DNA of 64,000 nt. Origin: Acephala macrosclerotiorum. Taxonomy: Eukaryota > Ascomycota > Leotiomycetes > Helotiales > Mollisiaceae. The notes under the pieces were generated by a model. That model made no database searches. It saw only the letters and a program-made list of their open reading frames with translations, and had not been told where the DNA came from. The translations under genes and the position numbers were made by a program. The stretch is from contig MU119373.1 in the NCBI GenBank assembly GCA_014904845.1, positions 54,808-118,807 of the forward strand, read 5' to 3'. Below are positions 9,961-21,636 of this stretch, in pieces; the first letter of the stretch is position 1, and every line of letters starts with the position of its first letter.

Positions 9961-11300
9961 GTGGGAAACGGGTCTCTCGGTAAAGGTGGGTAGCCTTAAG
10001 GGTGCATGCAGCCTCGCTTGCAAGATGGTCGCAAGGCTGTGAGGCTGAACTCAACCACCTTACCGTTAGAACTATACAGCATATGATTTGAAATTAAAAT
10101 TGAGATATGATCGGAGATGCTTTTAGATAACATAATATCAAGTTCATTTATCAAACTTCCCTGAACGGCTCAAAGTTCATTAATGTTATTGTAAAAGTGA
10201 CGCAAGAGCGATGCGCACCTTCGCACATCCAAATTTACGGCAGGCCATTCCACCATATTCCGCAACTTTCCTCTCGCAACTTGCAAGGGACAACGACAAC
10301 TGACTGTGACAGAAACATAAATTTATAGGGTAATCTTGATGACCCGGACCTTTTCCAAGAATGGGACATATGACGAGAGGGAGTCGAGAAAGTAGAGTCT
10401 AGAATATCCCTTCTCGAACCCAGAATGTCCCAGGCACTTGCCAAACATCTCACCTCAACTCACACACCTCTATCAAGCACAACGATGTCATCTACGACGA
10501 GGAGGAAACGGCGCGCTCCGGAACAGCATTTCACACCGAGCTCTTGCTTCAGACAGTCACGGTCACGAGTTGAGTCACAGGTTGATTCTGGCTTGCCGAC
10601 TATGCTGTTTTCAGCATAGTGGGATGTCCCTCGTACCTCACGCCATGCCCTGCCTTTGACGATTTGAAATGATATAAACGACTTGAATTTATAAATGAGT
10701 TTTTATTCGCACCGGCTCCGCCGGCGCGAGTAGGGGCGTTCCCGCCCTACAACCCCCCCTACGTGGGAGCTTTACGAGGAGGAGCTTTAAACTACGGGAG
10801 CGCTAAGCACCAAAAGCGACACATTTTAGCTTTTCTTGGCAAAACCTTGGCGCAAACACGTGCCGCAAATATCACGTTTTATTACGTAAACTCTACTTGG
10901 ACTTTTTCATTATCGTCAAAGGCAAATGTGGCCCCCTCACATTCACATTTACGAAATCATCAAAATGGGATTTTAAAAGAACATCCATCCATTCATTTAT
11001 TTTCCATCCCCTTCCTCCACACACAATCATAAATTTGTCATCATAAAGTAGTACCAAAATCTCAAATCTCAAATCTCAGAATCCTTCGCCATCGCAATGT
11101 TCTCAATTCCCATCAAATCCCTCAATCCACAAGGGCAACACAACAAGGTATACGCTGTTCCACAAGCTCGCTATCAATTGGAAATCTATCTACATTATTG
11201 CTCTCCAGTATTCCCAACAAGAATGTGAGACGCTTCGCTTCGCTCTGCTTCGTTAGTACGGACAAAAGAGCGGACATTAGGGACAAAATAAAATCATCAA
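9928..11300. other. Intergenic with a GC-rich double hairpin
   Basis: No gene is supported. The ORFs on both strands here lack domains. At 10708-10750 two adjacent GC-rich imperfect palindromes stand out from the surrounding sequence. The last 200 bp are the 3' flank of the minus-strand gene ending at 11301. Confidence 0.45.
10708..10750. repeat. Two adjacent GC-rich imperfect palindromes
   Basis: 10708-10728 reads CGCACCGGCTCCGCCGGCGC(G), whose arms pair with one mismatch around a TCC centre. 10730-10750 reads GTAGGGGCGTTCCCGCCCTA(C), whose arms pair with a bulge around TTC. They may be the end of an old transposable element. No partner end was found in the window. Confidence 0.4.
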
Positions 11301-14225
11301 TCAATGCTCGCTCAAATACTCTTCAGGGACGATATCGGCAATTGTTTCGCACAGATCAGGCCTCTTCGGTAAAGGGTCGGTGTCGATATTAGCGGCGGGT
11401 TGGTCGACAGCATCCTCGCTGGCGACCGACTCGACTTGAGGACTAACGATCTTTTGGGGTGGCTCCTCGTTCAGAATAAATTCTTCCTCCGATATTTCCG
11501 TCTCGAGACTCTCAGTCTCAATCTCAAGTTGTTCCGTGACGGGCTCTTCCTCAACAATGGCCTCAGTCTCGATGACAGGTACCTCTTGCTTAGCTGAGAT
11601 AACAGTTTCGCAAGGATCTGCACTAGCTTCAAGAGAAGTGGGTGCCGGTACCCATTCGGTGACAGTCTTCTCTCGGAACACCGTCGTCGTGACCTGTGCT
11701 ACCGATAGAGGCTCCACGACGCTAGACAACACTTCGATGCTTTCGGCCGAAGTGGCAACTGGGACCTTCTCTGTCACGGTATACTCTCGGATCACAGTGG
11801 TAGTGACTTGAGAGAACGTGGCGGACTGGACAACTTGATCAGTAGTCGACTGAGGAATATTATCAAGTGACGTAATCGAAGCTTCCTTGAATATTGTGGT
11901 CGTGATCTGTGGCATTGAAACGTTATCCATGACCACTGAATGCGGAAGCTGTTCATGAGATGTCCTTGCTGTGATAGCAAGCAATATGACCAGGACACTT
12001 AGAGCACCAATCGCAATGTTCTTAGAATCCCGGAGCACAACCTTGAACGCAGCTAACAGGAGCTCTGCAAGGGAGGAATCTTCGTGGACACTAGATCTCG
12101 ATGAGGTTCGTCTCGAGGATTGTGGTCGGTCGGCTTCCTGGCCATAGATCTCGCGCATCCTCTCTTCGTTCTGTCTGATGTGCTCCTGCTCGTCCATGTA
12201 TCGTCTCATAGCGTCTTCCTCTGCCATTCGTTGCTTCAATTCTTCCTCCTCAGCCATGAGATTCTTCATCTTCTCTTCTTCGACGATCCGCTGTTTCATC
12301 AACTCTTCTTCAGCAATCCGCTGCTTTATTTCCTCTTCTTTGGCAATCCGCTGCTTCATTTCCTCTTCGGCGACCCGCTGCTTCAGTTCCTCTTCTTTGG
12401 CAATCCGCTGTTTCATCTCGTCCTCCTTGGCCATTCGCTGGATCATTTCCTCCCTCTCTCGCGCTCTGGCTTCTTGAATATGTTGCTCTTGCTCATTGGA
12501 ATGGTCATGAACATGCTCAATGACTTCGACCTCTTCATCAACGAAGCCATCATCTTCAGCCTCTTCGACATGAATTTCCTGTGGTGTGACGGCCTTAAGG
12601 TGTTCTAGCCCGGCCCGTAGATTGGCCTCAACAAAAGGCTCCAGCTCGACATCAACTCTTTCCATCTCTCTCCAGGCCGCTTCCCAAGCACCTGCCCTCA
12701 TCAATCCGTTGGAAGCATAGATTTTAACAGTGAAACGCTTCTCTCCCCGAGGTACATCTCCCACTTCTTCAACTCGAACATCTCGACCGCAGATATCGCA
12801 CCATTTTCTCCCGTCTCGGATGTCGGCGCCTTCAAAGTAGTCGTTCTCTTCGTCCGATGAAGGAGTCTCGGAGTCCAATGGCCCCATGTAATGCCCACAT
12901 TTCAAGATCTTGGCTCTTGGTCGAACAGGCAACTCCAATGCCTCGTAAAGACGTTCTTCGAGAACTTCATATGATTCTTGAGGATGTGAGAGTAGGATAC
13001 CACGCTCGAGGACTGTGTCTCCGACCTTGTCTTGCAATAGTCTCCAGCTTTCCTTGACATGCTGCAGCGATTCTGGAATCTCCGACAAGGACATTAGGTG
13101 CGAGTATGGCCATTGTAGCGGGAGGACTGTGACATGTAGGAGAACAAGCGGCGCAGGCTTCCGTGGCTTCAGTCTTGTGGGTGTGCGCTTGGAGGGAGAG
13201 TATTGTGAATTGGGTGTGCCGATTCGGGAAACGGTGGGTAGATAGCGTTTCGTTGATCGCGGAGAGGAGAAGAGAGAGGCTGTAGGAGAAGACATTTGCA
13301 TTGCGCGGACGGAGGATGGTGTGCGAAAAGGCGGCCGTGAGAGGACTTTGCTTGGCGTATGTTCTCCAGTAGGTGTAGGTGTATGGATGTACGAAGACAT
13401 ACTGGGTATTCTGGACATAGGCTCTTCCTCGCTGGCAGATGCTGCTTCCTCTCCAACCATTGGGGAAGTCAAATGCTTTTGATTTTCGTCTGAACTTTGG
13501 AGGGAATCCATGCTACTCCGTTTGCTCCGATTAGAGCTACTGAAGACATCGTCATCAACATCCCCATCATGGTGCGAGCTGGAGTCTCCTCCTTCGTGGT
13601 CAGAGTTGCGTTCAGAGGGTGCATCATGATCGGATACGAAGGAGTCCTCCTTTCCATCCTCATTTGCCATCTCAGTCCTTTCGTATGAAAGTTCCGCGGC
13701 CTCGTGATTGTAGCTTTCGTCCGTTTGCGCACTCAGGATAGAGTCGTCGTGCCCTTCGTAGTGATCGTCGTGTATGTTGGCTACAACAGCTCGTGCAGCA
13801 GCCTGAATTTCTGCTTCGATTCTTTTGATGCGACGTTCTCTTGCTTCACGGTCCTTGTCTTCCTCCTCCTCGGCAGCATCTTCTGGCTCTGCAACTTCCT
13901 CTGCTGGTTCGTCTACGTCGTGATTTTCGTCGACAGTCTCAGGCTCTGGTGCTTTCGTCTCTTTTACATCTATATCAGCAGGTGGAGGACTGTTCTCCTT
14001 GTCGTCTTCTTGTGGGCGCTCAATGTCTTCCTCTTCAACTCCTTCGTTTGTAGGTACTTCATTCTTTAACTCCTCCTCGGTTGGGGAATCGTGACCAACA
14101 GTCTGGCTACTCTCGTTGCTAGGCACGCGTTCTGCAGACATTGTTGTGTCTTCTTGTGTATGTTCTGATAGGCATGAAGGATCAACATGGATCTCGAAGT
14201 CTTGAGTTGGAGAAGTTTTCCGCAT
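11301..14225 (-). CDS. Large acidic coiled-coil protein with C-terminal membrane anchor
   Basis: A single uninterrupted ORF of 974 codons. In order it shows a Glu/Asp-rich low-complexity region (about 40-270); a Ser/Thr/Pro-rich basic linker (about 280-360); a folded conserved block starting PLVLLHVTVLPLQW (about 360); a Cys/His pair set KCGHYMGPL and WCDICGRDV (about 440-485); a charged coiled coil of repeated EE(x)KQRIAKEE units (about 580-700); one hydrophobic helix IAIGALSVLVILLAI (about 738-757); and three copies of a Q(V/I)TTT(V/I)(F/I)(R/K)E motif (about 768-855). From memory, ascomycete relatives carry the automatic name 'pathway-specific nitrogen regulator', but nothing here shows DNA binding and the anchor suggests a membrane protein. 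The start could also be ATG 14141-14139 (MSAERVPS). It is divergent from the amylase. Confidence 0.85.
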   Translation of the reverse strand: MRKTSPTQDFEIHVDPSCLSEHTQEDTTMSAERVPSNESSQTVGHDSPTEEELKNEVPTNEGVEEEDIERPQEDDKENSPPPADIDVKETKAPEPETVDENHDVDEPAEEVAEPEDAAEEEEDKDREARERRIKRIEAEIQAAARAVVANIHDDHYEGHDDSILSAQTDESYNHEAAELSYERTEMANEDGKEDSFVSDHDAPSERNSDHEGGDSSSHHDGDVDDDVFSSSNRSKRSSMDSLQSSDENQKHLTSPMVGEEAASASEEEPMSRIPSMSSYIHTPTPTGEHTPSKVLSRPPFRTPSSVRAMQMSSPTASLFSSPRSTKRYLPTVSRIGTPNSQYSPSKRTPTRLKPRKPAPLVLLHVTVLPLQWPYSHLMSLSEIPESLQHVKESWRLLQDKVGDTVLERGILLSHPQESYEVLEERLYEALELPVRPRAKILKCGHYMGPLDSETPSSDEENDYFEGADIRDGRKWCDICGRDVRVEEVGDVPRGEKRFTVKIYASNGLMRAGAWEAAWREMERVDVELEPFVEANLRAGLEHLKAVTPQEIHVEEAEDDGFVDEEVEVIEHVHDHSNEQEQHIQEARAREREEMIQRMAKEDEMKQRIAKEEELKQRVAEEEMKQRIAKEEEIKQRIAEEELMKQRIVEEEKMKNLMAEEEELKQRMAEEDAMRRYMDEQEHIRQNEERMREIYGQEADRPQSSRRTSSRSSVHEDSSLAELLLAAFKVVLRDSKNIAIGALSVLVILLAITARTSHEQLPHSVVMDNVSMPQITTTIFKEASITSLDNIPQSTTDQVVQSATFSQVTTTVIREYTVTEKVPVATSAESIEVLSSVVEPLSVAQVTTTVFREKTVTEWVPAPTSLEASADPCETVISAKQEVPVIETEAIVEEEPVTEQLEIETESLETEISEEEFILNEEPPQKIVSPQVESVASEDAVDQPAANIDTDPLPKRPDLCETIADIVPEEYLSEH
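12190..12470 (-). repeat. Tandem coding repeat in the coiled coil
   Basis: About nine imperfect units of roughly 27-36 nt, each encoding a variant of EEExKQR(I/M)A(K/E). Units carry in-frame indels, so the heptad pattern slips between copies. The region is likely to vary in length between strains. Confidence 0.7.
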
Positions 14226-15599
14226 CTCGAGGATTGGGCGAGCGGTGTTTGTGCGAGGACAAAGTAAATAGTGACGCGGCGTTCCCGTTCATGCAGCAAC
14301 CCGAACCGTGTTACTGGGTTTCCGAGGATATGATAAGTCGAGGACGGTTGGACAGTGTGTTCGTGTGGCTATATGTAAGCAAATATTGTACAGTACAAGA
14401 TTCGTTAATTCGTGATGGTGTTCAATTGGCTTGGGATGATTTTGCCTCGAGGGAGTTGTTGATTTTGGCTGCCGCTCGATTGGCGGGGCAACGAGTACTT
14501 GAGACTGATTGCCCGCAATCTCGCGAATCATTCCGCCACTTGCCACGACACAAAAACAATAGAACAGCCATTCAGACAATGGAAATCGGACTCGGCCATA
14601 AACTCGACGCTGCACAGCAACGGGACGGTCGTCTTGCCCGATTCGATGCTTCTCGCTCCAAGCGCTTTCTGCAATCCGTGGAACTTTCACCCGCCCCAGG
14701 TATTGCCACTGGACGACCAGCGGGCTGTCGAAGTCGAAGTGTGATTGCTGTGAGCTGCACTTTGAAGAAACCAACCGGCACACAGGTCCCTTGCTTGCTT
14801 TAGAAGAGAGGTTTGTGTTCGAGGTCGCTGGTCCTGCAAAGCCTTGTACGATATGCGATGGTCGATACATTGTCCTGAATCGCACAACTAAGACTCCTCG
14901 TAACGAGACTTAACACTGTAATCTCGAGAACAACGAACATGAAGGCCTATGAAGGGACCAGAGAGGTAGGAGTAGAAACATACTCCTCCCGAGAACCCCC
15001 CTTCGTCCTTTTCGTATGAGCTTTAAGCTTTAGGACCGTCATCGGGAGCTGAGACTCGAGGTGCGTAGCAAACGCTCCTGCAGTCGATTCGCGGTCGCGC
15101 AATTCGAAAGTCTAGATCATCTCTATTTCTTTTCCCCTTGTCCTTTTGTCAAATACTTGGTTCTGTTGATACAAGCCTCGCATCCAAAATGCTCTTTAAC
15201 TGTTCTGGTTTGCTTGTGAAGGTGCCAAGATCCCGCCCTCTACGTCATCCTCCAACGATTTTCAGGGGCCAGTCCCTTATCGTGGCACCAAGCTTGGAAG
15301 ACGTGCAGTGCAGAACGAAGCTATCTTCCTTGGTGGGGGATTGAATTTTATGGAGGGGCAGAGTTCGGCTTATTACTTGTATCTTCGCACAATCGAAACC
15401 ATTCCTTCGCCTCTTCATTTTCTCTCCATTCGCTTCCCACATCGTTAGCTTCTTCATAGACCTTCTACTTTACAAACAGGAGTTCAGCAAGGTTACAATA
15501 GAAACAACGGACAAGATGGCGGAACCAGGCAACCTTCTCAGCTCGCAGTGATCTATTCACATACTGACCTTTGCAGAGCAGAAACCCACGCCGGAGAAT
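14226..15599. other. Divergent intergenic region upstream of the amylase
   Basis: Shared 5' region between the minus-strand membrane protein and the plus-strand amylase. Overlapping long ORFs (14141-14803 plus, 14289-14885 minus) show no domain and are judged chance. An ATG at 15516 is in the amylase frame but reaches TGA at 15549-15551 after 11 codons, so it acts at most as an upstream ORF. CT-rich sequence at 15120-15150 is promoter-like. Confidence 0.45.
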
Positions 15600-17249
15600 A
15601 TGACCATGATGCAGGCCTTCGAATGGTACGTCCCAGACGATCACAAGCATTGGGTACGTTTGGAGCAGCAGGTCCCTCAACTGAAAGCTATCGGCATCGA
15701 CAACATGTGGATCCCGCCTGGATGCAAGGCTTCCTCCCCATCAGGCAACGGCTACGATATCTACGATCTCTATGATTTGGGCGAGTTCGACCAGAAGGGA
15801 TCCAAGGGCACCAAATGGGGGACCAAGGACGAATTGCATGCATTGACCAGCAAGGCCAAGGAAGTTGGTGTTGGAATATACTGGGATGCTGGTAATACTC
15901 CGCCCTCTATCTGACCGAACTATGCTAATGTCTTTAAGTCCTCAACCACAAAGCAGCGGCCGACCACAAAGAGAAATGCGAAGCCCAAGAAGTCGACCCT
16001 GACGACCGTAATAAAAGCACCTCTGACCCCTACGAAATCGATGCTTGGCTCGGCTTCGACTTCCCTGGCCGCGGCGAGAAATATTCCGCCCAAAAATACC
16101 ACTGGTTCCACTTCACCGGTACCGATTACAACGCCGAAAATAACAAAACCGCTATCTACAAGATTCTTGGGGACAAAACAAAGGGCTGGGCGAAGGCTGG
16201 AGACGTAGATGGTGAGAAGGGGAATTATGACTACCTCATGTTTGCCGACCTCGACTACGAACACCCTGAAGTCAAGGAAGATGTCATCAACTGGGGCAAA
16301 TGGCTCAGTAAAGAGGTCACCTTGAAAGGAATACGCTTTGATGCTATCAAGCATTTCAGTGAGGACTTCTTGAGGGAATTCATCACTACTATGGATGAAC
16401 AGTACGGTACGGGATGGTTCTTCGTTGGAGAGTTCTGGAAGGATAGCTTGGATGATATGTCCCGCTACCTTCAACGTATGGGCAAGAAATTCAGTCTGTT
16501 TGACGCGCCGTTGGTGTATAACTTCAGTCAGATGAGTAAGTCAGAAGGCGCGGATTTGAGGAAGGTGTTCGATGACACTTTGGTCCAAATTGAACCCGTC
16601 AATGCTGTTGTAAGTATTTCTCATTTACCTTCTCAGACTTCTGCTAACATGAGCATCAGACCCTGGTCATGAACCACGACACCCAACCCTACCAAGCCCT
16701 CGAAGCCTCCATCGAACCCTTCTTCAAACCCCTCGCCTACGCCCTAATCCTCCTCCGCAATACCGGCTACCCCTGCATCTTCTACGGTGACCTCTACGGC
16801 ATCAAAGGCGAGCATCCCTTCCCTCCCTCCTGCGGCGGTGCTCTCCCGGCTCTCACCCTAGCCCGTAAACTCTACGCATACGGCGAACAAAACGATTATT
16901 TCGACTTCGCGACATGTATAGGATGGGTCAGAAAGGGGACTTGGGATAAGAAGTCTGGATGTGCGGTTGTGTTATCTAATGCTGGACCTGGGGAGAAGAG
17001 AATGCATGTTGGGGAGATGCATGCGGGCGAGAAATGGACGGATGTTCTGGGGTGGGGAGAAGGTGAGGTGGAGATTGGGGAGGATGGGTTTGGAGTTTTT
17101 ACTTGTCCCGGGGTTAGTTTGAGTGTTTGGGTTAATAAGGATGCAGAGGGAAGAGATCAGTTTGGAAAATTGTGAGTGTTGATTTCTATCTGGGGTGAAA
17201 GCTAAGCTAACAGAGTGATAGCGATTCTGATATCTACAAGGAGAAGTAG
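15600..17249 (+). CDS. Alpha-amylase, GH13, cytosolic type
   Basis: Exons are 15600-15891, 15939-16609, 16660-17171 and 17222-17249, with GT-AG introns and consistent phases, giving about 500 residues. It should hydrolyse internal alpha-1,4 bonds of glycogen or starch. All GH13 signature regions are visible: region I as VLNHKAAADH; region II GIRFDAIKHFS with the nucleophile Asp; region III WFFVGEFW with the acid/base Glu; and region IV VMNHDTQPY with the transition-state Asp. The N-terminal MQAFEWYVPDDHKHW and the insert around HWFHFTGTDYN are typical of the bacterial-like liquefying amylase group, which in fungi is intracellular. There is no signal peptide. The start MTMMQAFEW is the first usable ATG in frame. 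A short last exon, ending DIYKEK, is needed to reach a stop. Lies beside a Zn cluster factor and an alpha-galactosidase on the same strand. Confidence 0.9.
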
Positions 17250-18356
17250 GTGGTGGATGATCAACGATCAGAGAGAAAAGATTGCAGAGAAGATCTCTCG
17301 AAAGAGTCCGAAAAGCATCAAAGATGATAGACCTTGTTTTGAGAAGACCGAAATGACTCATGAGCACACGAAGAACGGATAGATACCTACTCTACAGCAT
17401 GAACATCGAAGAATCCTAAGACCAAGCCGCACCCCACCCCCACATCTACACTCATCTTCTTCCTTTAAGTACTAAAAAATATCCTGTATATCTCGTCCCA
17501 AGTACATTACACGTGACTATTTAAACTCTAATATCATCACCGTTTCTTGCTCAATGATCTGCCACGTGGGGCCTGACAACGGGAATAAATTAGGGCGGCA
17601 AGATCGACGGGCTTCTTATCTGTAACTAGATATCACAGTGCGCTATCACATCGACAACGCTGAAATGGAGTGATTTTTGGCCCAGGCCGAGGAGTTTTGG
17701 AGGTGTGGGCTCGGCAGCTCGGTGTCCGCTTGAGTTGTGGCTGAAGAGTACGCGAACTTTGGCAGAGGATGGATTGAGTATATTTCAAGAATTTCTGAAG
17801 AAAAAAAAACTCTCTTGAAATAATTGCACAGTTGTTCTCCAAAGCGGTCAAGAAGAGAGATGTCAAAGATTCCCCTCTATCGGAAATCCGGGGTAGTTAT
17901 CTGATCTGATCACTCAACGCGCTCGGCAAATACCCCTAGCGCCATCCCTTCTCTTCGAGTCAGGCCTCTCACCTTTCCAGCTTGCTCAAAACTTCTCCAC
18001 TCTCTCCATTTCATGAGCGCATAGCTAGCTACCTTAGCAATCCCATTCGACTTCCCTCTGACCCCAGAAAATATTTCGACCACAACCCTCGAGCTGCTGG
18101 GCTGCGACAAGAAAGGTCGAAACCAGGGAACATTCTAAAGTACTGTCTCACCTCGCTCCACCTCCGCAAAACTTTTTTTTGCAACCCCATCACTCAATCG
18201 CGAATCTTTCCGCGGGGAATCTGCCCCATCATCCACCACGAAATGTGCTAGCGATAGACCTCCACCATCCTCCTTCCAACCTACACGAACCAAATCACGA
18301 CGCGGATGTGAAAGCACAACATCCCCACAGAGGACGAGAGGCTCGTCCTTGCGACC
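17250..18356. other. Intergenic, transcription-factor promoter side
   Basis: No gene recognised. A CACGTGAC site is at 17510-17517, about 260 bp after the amylase stop. The last few hundred bases are CT/CA-rich and look like the 5' leader of the next gene. Confidence 0.4.
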
Positions 18357-21300
18357 ATGATGAGTACCAGCTCCGCAGCAAGCGGAGTTGGGGTTGCTGG
18401 TGGCGCGAACTCGCCTGGGATTGGGATTGGGAATCAAGCACAACAGCAACCATTACCTCCACCGAAACAAATCCGGTTTGTGAATAATGAGGGCCAACCG
18501 CCTGCCAAGAGGAGGAGGATAAATGCTGCGTACGTCCACCTCTGCTTTTCTTAATGTTCATCGTGATTTCAGTTATCGCGCTGGCCTTAATATCCCGAGG
18601 TTGGATGGGACTTTGGGTGGCTTGGGTTGGGAGGATTAAGCTGACGATGAATGAATGATAGATGTCGAACTTGTCGAAAACGGAAAACTAGATGTGATGG
18701 CAAACGTCCCCTCTGCTCGACCTGCACGGAAAATGGACACGAATGCCTAGGTTACGCCGATGGACCTGAGACTGGACCGAAGAAGGAGCGCAAATCAGAG
18801 GACAATAATACCAGTAGACGAAATGACGACGATGACGATGGATATGAAGACGAGGATAAGAGTATAGAGGGGAATACGAAGATTGAGCCTGGGACGGGCG
18901 CTGGAGCTGGACAGAGACATCCGAATCGAGCGAGTGTGAATGGGAGTCCGGAGTTGAGGAGGGTGGAGAGTAATGAGAATTATTTCGGAGGAAGGGAGGC
19001 ACATCCGCCGAGGAGGAGGAATACCGCAGACGATGGGAAGAGCGGTTCGTTCGACAAATATCGAGAGAGTGCTGTGTTTTCAGACGGTGGGCCGAGTCCA
19101 TTGGAACGATCACCTCCTCTGCATGAGAGTCACCGTGTGCCGTATTTCAGGTACTTTGGTCCGACTGCTATTGTGCCGGGATTCAAGCAAATGGTCGTTT
19201 CGTTGAGGGAACATAGGAGGAGTACGGGGGCGAGCTCATCTGTTGCACTTTCGCCGAGTTCAGAACATGGGAGGGCGGGGTCGATTTATGGGGGTACGTC
19301 GTCGCAGGCAAGCAATGAGCCAAGGTCATCGATTGACATGCCGATTTATGATCAGACAGATCCGTCGCCGGTCAATAGGTTGATCATTCATTTGGTGGAG
19401 ACGTTCTTCGCGCATTTGGGGTCGAACTACCCCTTCCTGCGTCCGAAGAGTTTCCTACAGAGAGTGGAGGAGAAGTCTGCGGAGCCAATTCTTGTGGATG
19501 CTGTCTGTGGCCTGGCAGCACGATTTTCAGACCATCCACTTCTGACCCAATCTCACGACCCCGCATATCCGAAATCAGATTATGGGCATATATACGCGCA
19601 AAGGGCTAAAGCAGCAGTGGTTGATACGTTTCCATGTCCAACAGTAGCAGCTGTTCAGGCATGTCTATTACTTGCTTACGAGGGTTTTGGAGCCAATCAG
19701 GATAGTGCATTATGGATGTATCTTGGATGTGCGATACGTATGGCCGTTGATCTTGGATTGCAGAAACTTGATGGGGTGAAACATCAAGGACAGAAAGATC
19801 CGGGGTATCGGAGGTCGAGTAATGATATGGTTCAGACTAATCCTCCGGCGACGATCACAGCCCAGGAGATGAAGGACGTGGAGCAGGAACGGATTGATAC
19901 TCTTTGGGCTGTGTTCATGCTGGATCGAGTCATCTCGTCTGGGACCGGTCGACCTGTTACGTTGAGAGACGAGGACTTTGAGTTGACATTCCCAGAGATC
20001 ACAGCGAACCCGGACAGTGGATGGCCGAACCCGTTCCCGGCACTGATACAGATAATACACCTGTATGGTCGAGTGTCTGATTTGTTGAACAACATTCGGG
20101 ATGTCCAAGATGTCACGCCAAAGAAAATCGAGGGACTGTCCGGAATGGAGAAGGATTTGACACAGCTGTATCAGAAACTGGATCAACGGTTAACATTCAA
20201 TGCTGCCAATTTCCAACACTATGTGAAGTCCGGAGAGGGGACGAACTTTATTCTCGTAAGAATTCCTGATATTTTGACAGACAACGAGCTAAATGTTCCA
20301 GGTCCATTTCTGGTTTCACACTCTGATCATGCTTCTCCACCAGCCAACATTGATGCATTCTTTTGAAGGACAAATACTCTCCTTGCTCCCCAACAGTCGA
20401 GAGCTTAGCATGTCTTCGGCCAAAACGATAGCAGATATACTCGCTTTCGCCGAATTGATTGACCCGAGAAGCTTCATTGGCAATCCGTTCACGAGTCAGC
20501 CAATGTATATAGCTGCATGCGCGTTCTTGATGGAGTCGGCCGCTCATACTTCGTCACAGCCAACTTCACGAGATGCTAGTCCACCACGAGTGGGGACGAC
20601 GGTGAGGGATATGAAAGCGACCGCGAAACTGAATGAACAGAAGCAGAAGCATACCTTACTTGCTTCGGCTGCTAATCAGAATTACCAGCGTTGCTACAAA
20701 GCTCTGCAGCAGCTGGAGACATATTGGGCTGGAACAAGGTACATACTTGTCGCTCTCGACCAGAAGGCGAAAGGGATCTGGGACCCTGAGACCTATACCG
20801 AACAGGAATACGAAAGCACCAAGATCAGACACGACATGATTCCCGGCTGGCAGAAGAAGTTGCAAATGGCAGCGCCCTCACCTCGAATGGCAGACCACCT
20901 TCGCTCTCCCAGACTGGATAACCTCCCCGGATCCCCAGCTATCGACCCCGCGCAAGCTATCGGATGGTCTCTGACAGGTACAACCAACTCCCCCAGCTCA
21001 AATCTAACATTCATGTACCAAAACATGGTTGAACAGGCCCAACCTCCACCCCCACCACCTCCCGCCGCCCCTTCCCCAGGAAACATGATCTACGACCCCA
21101 TCCGCCAATCGCTCCCCGAAACAACATCAGGCTCAACCTCAACATCCCACTACTCCCGCTACAGAGGCTACGAACCCCGCCGCCAACACTCCCAACCAAT
21201 GCCGCCACCCGCTCCCAAATTCCACTCCATAGCAGACTCAGCCTCAACATCTGACGCAGAAATGCTCCTCGGACTACAAAACTCTCCATACTCTCACGCA

Positions 21301-21636
21301 ACTCCCGGTTCTCATCACTCTTTCGACGCTCATGGTAATCAATCCATGACTTCCCCAGGCACAAGTCGACAGGATTTCGAGTATCAGCAGAATAATACGG
21401 GTGTATTCTCGGGTCCGAATTCTTCTTTGGGAATGGGAGGGGTGGGAGATATGATGATGGAGAGTCAAGAGATTGATATGAGTACGTTAGGGGGGGATAT
21501 GATGCCTTGGTTGGAGTATTTACCGCAGGATGTGTTGAATTTCTTCGATAATAACGGGAATGCGGCCAGTGTTGGGATGGGTGGTGGGCAAGATCAGGGG
21601 ATGGGGACTTTGGGAATGGGGAGGAATAATGGGTAA
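18357..21636 (+). CDS. Zn(2)Cys(6) transcription factor with fungal-specific domain
   Basis: Exons are 18357-18529, 18662-20255 and 20302-21636, with phases consistent, giving 1033 residues. It starts with a Gly/Gln/Pro-rich stretch and a basic PPAKRRRINAA segment. The zinc cluster follows at about 60-85: CRTCRKRKTRCDGKRPLCST and on to CTENGHEC, with C-x2-C-x6-C-x6-C-x2-C-x6-C spacing, and intron 1 falls just before the first Cys. An acidic Ser-rich linker leads to the fungal_trans middle region (about 290-560), with the landmarks HLGSNYPFLRPKSF, LLLAYEGFGANQDSALWMYL and DRVISSGTGRPVTLRDEDFE. The C-terminus is Pro-, Met- and Gly-rich with an acidic MPWLEYLPQDVLNFFDN tail that may activate transcription. 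Target genes are unknown. Its position between two glycoside hydrolases suggests, but does not prove, a role in sugar use. Confidence 0.9.

Noticed and set aside
12120..12608. Long plus-strand ORFs opposite the coiled-coil gene
   Set aside because: Low-complexity Leu/Phe/Ser-rich mirror of the minus-strand tandem repeat; the minus frame has a coherent 974-codon protein.
14141..14885. Overlapping ORFs on both strands between the coiled-coil gene and the amylase
   Set aside because: No motif, no homology-like segments, and they lie in a divergent promoter region; chance open frames in GC-balanced DNA.
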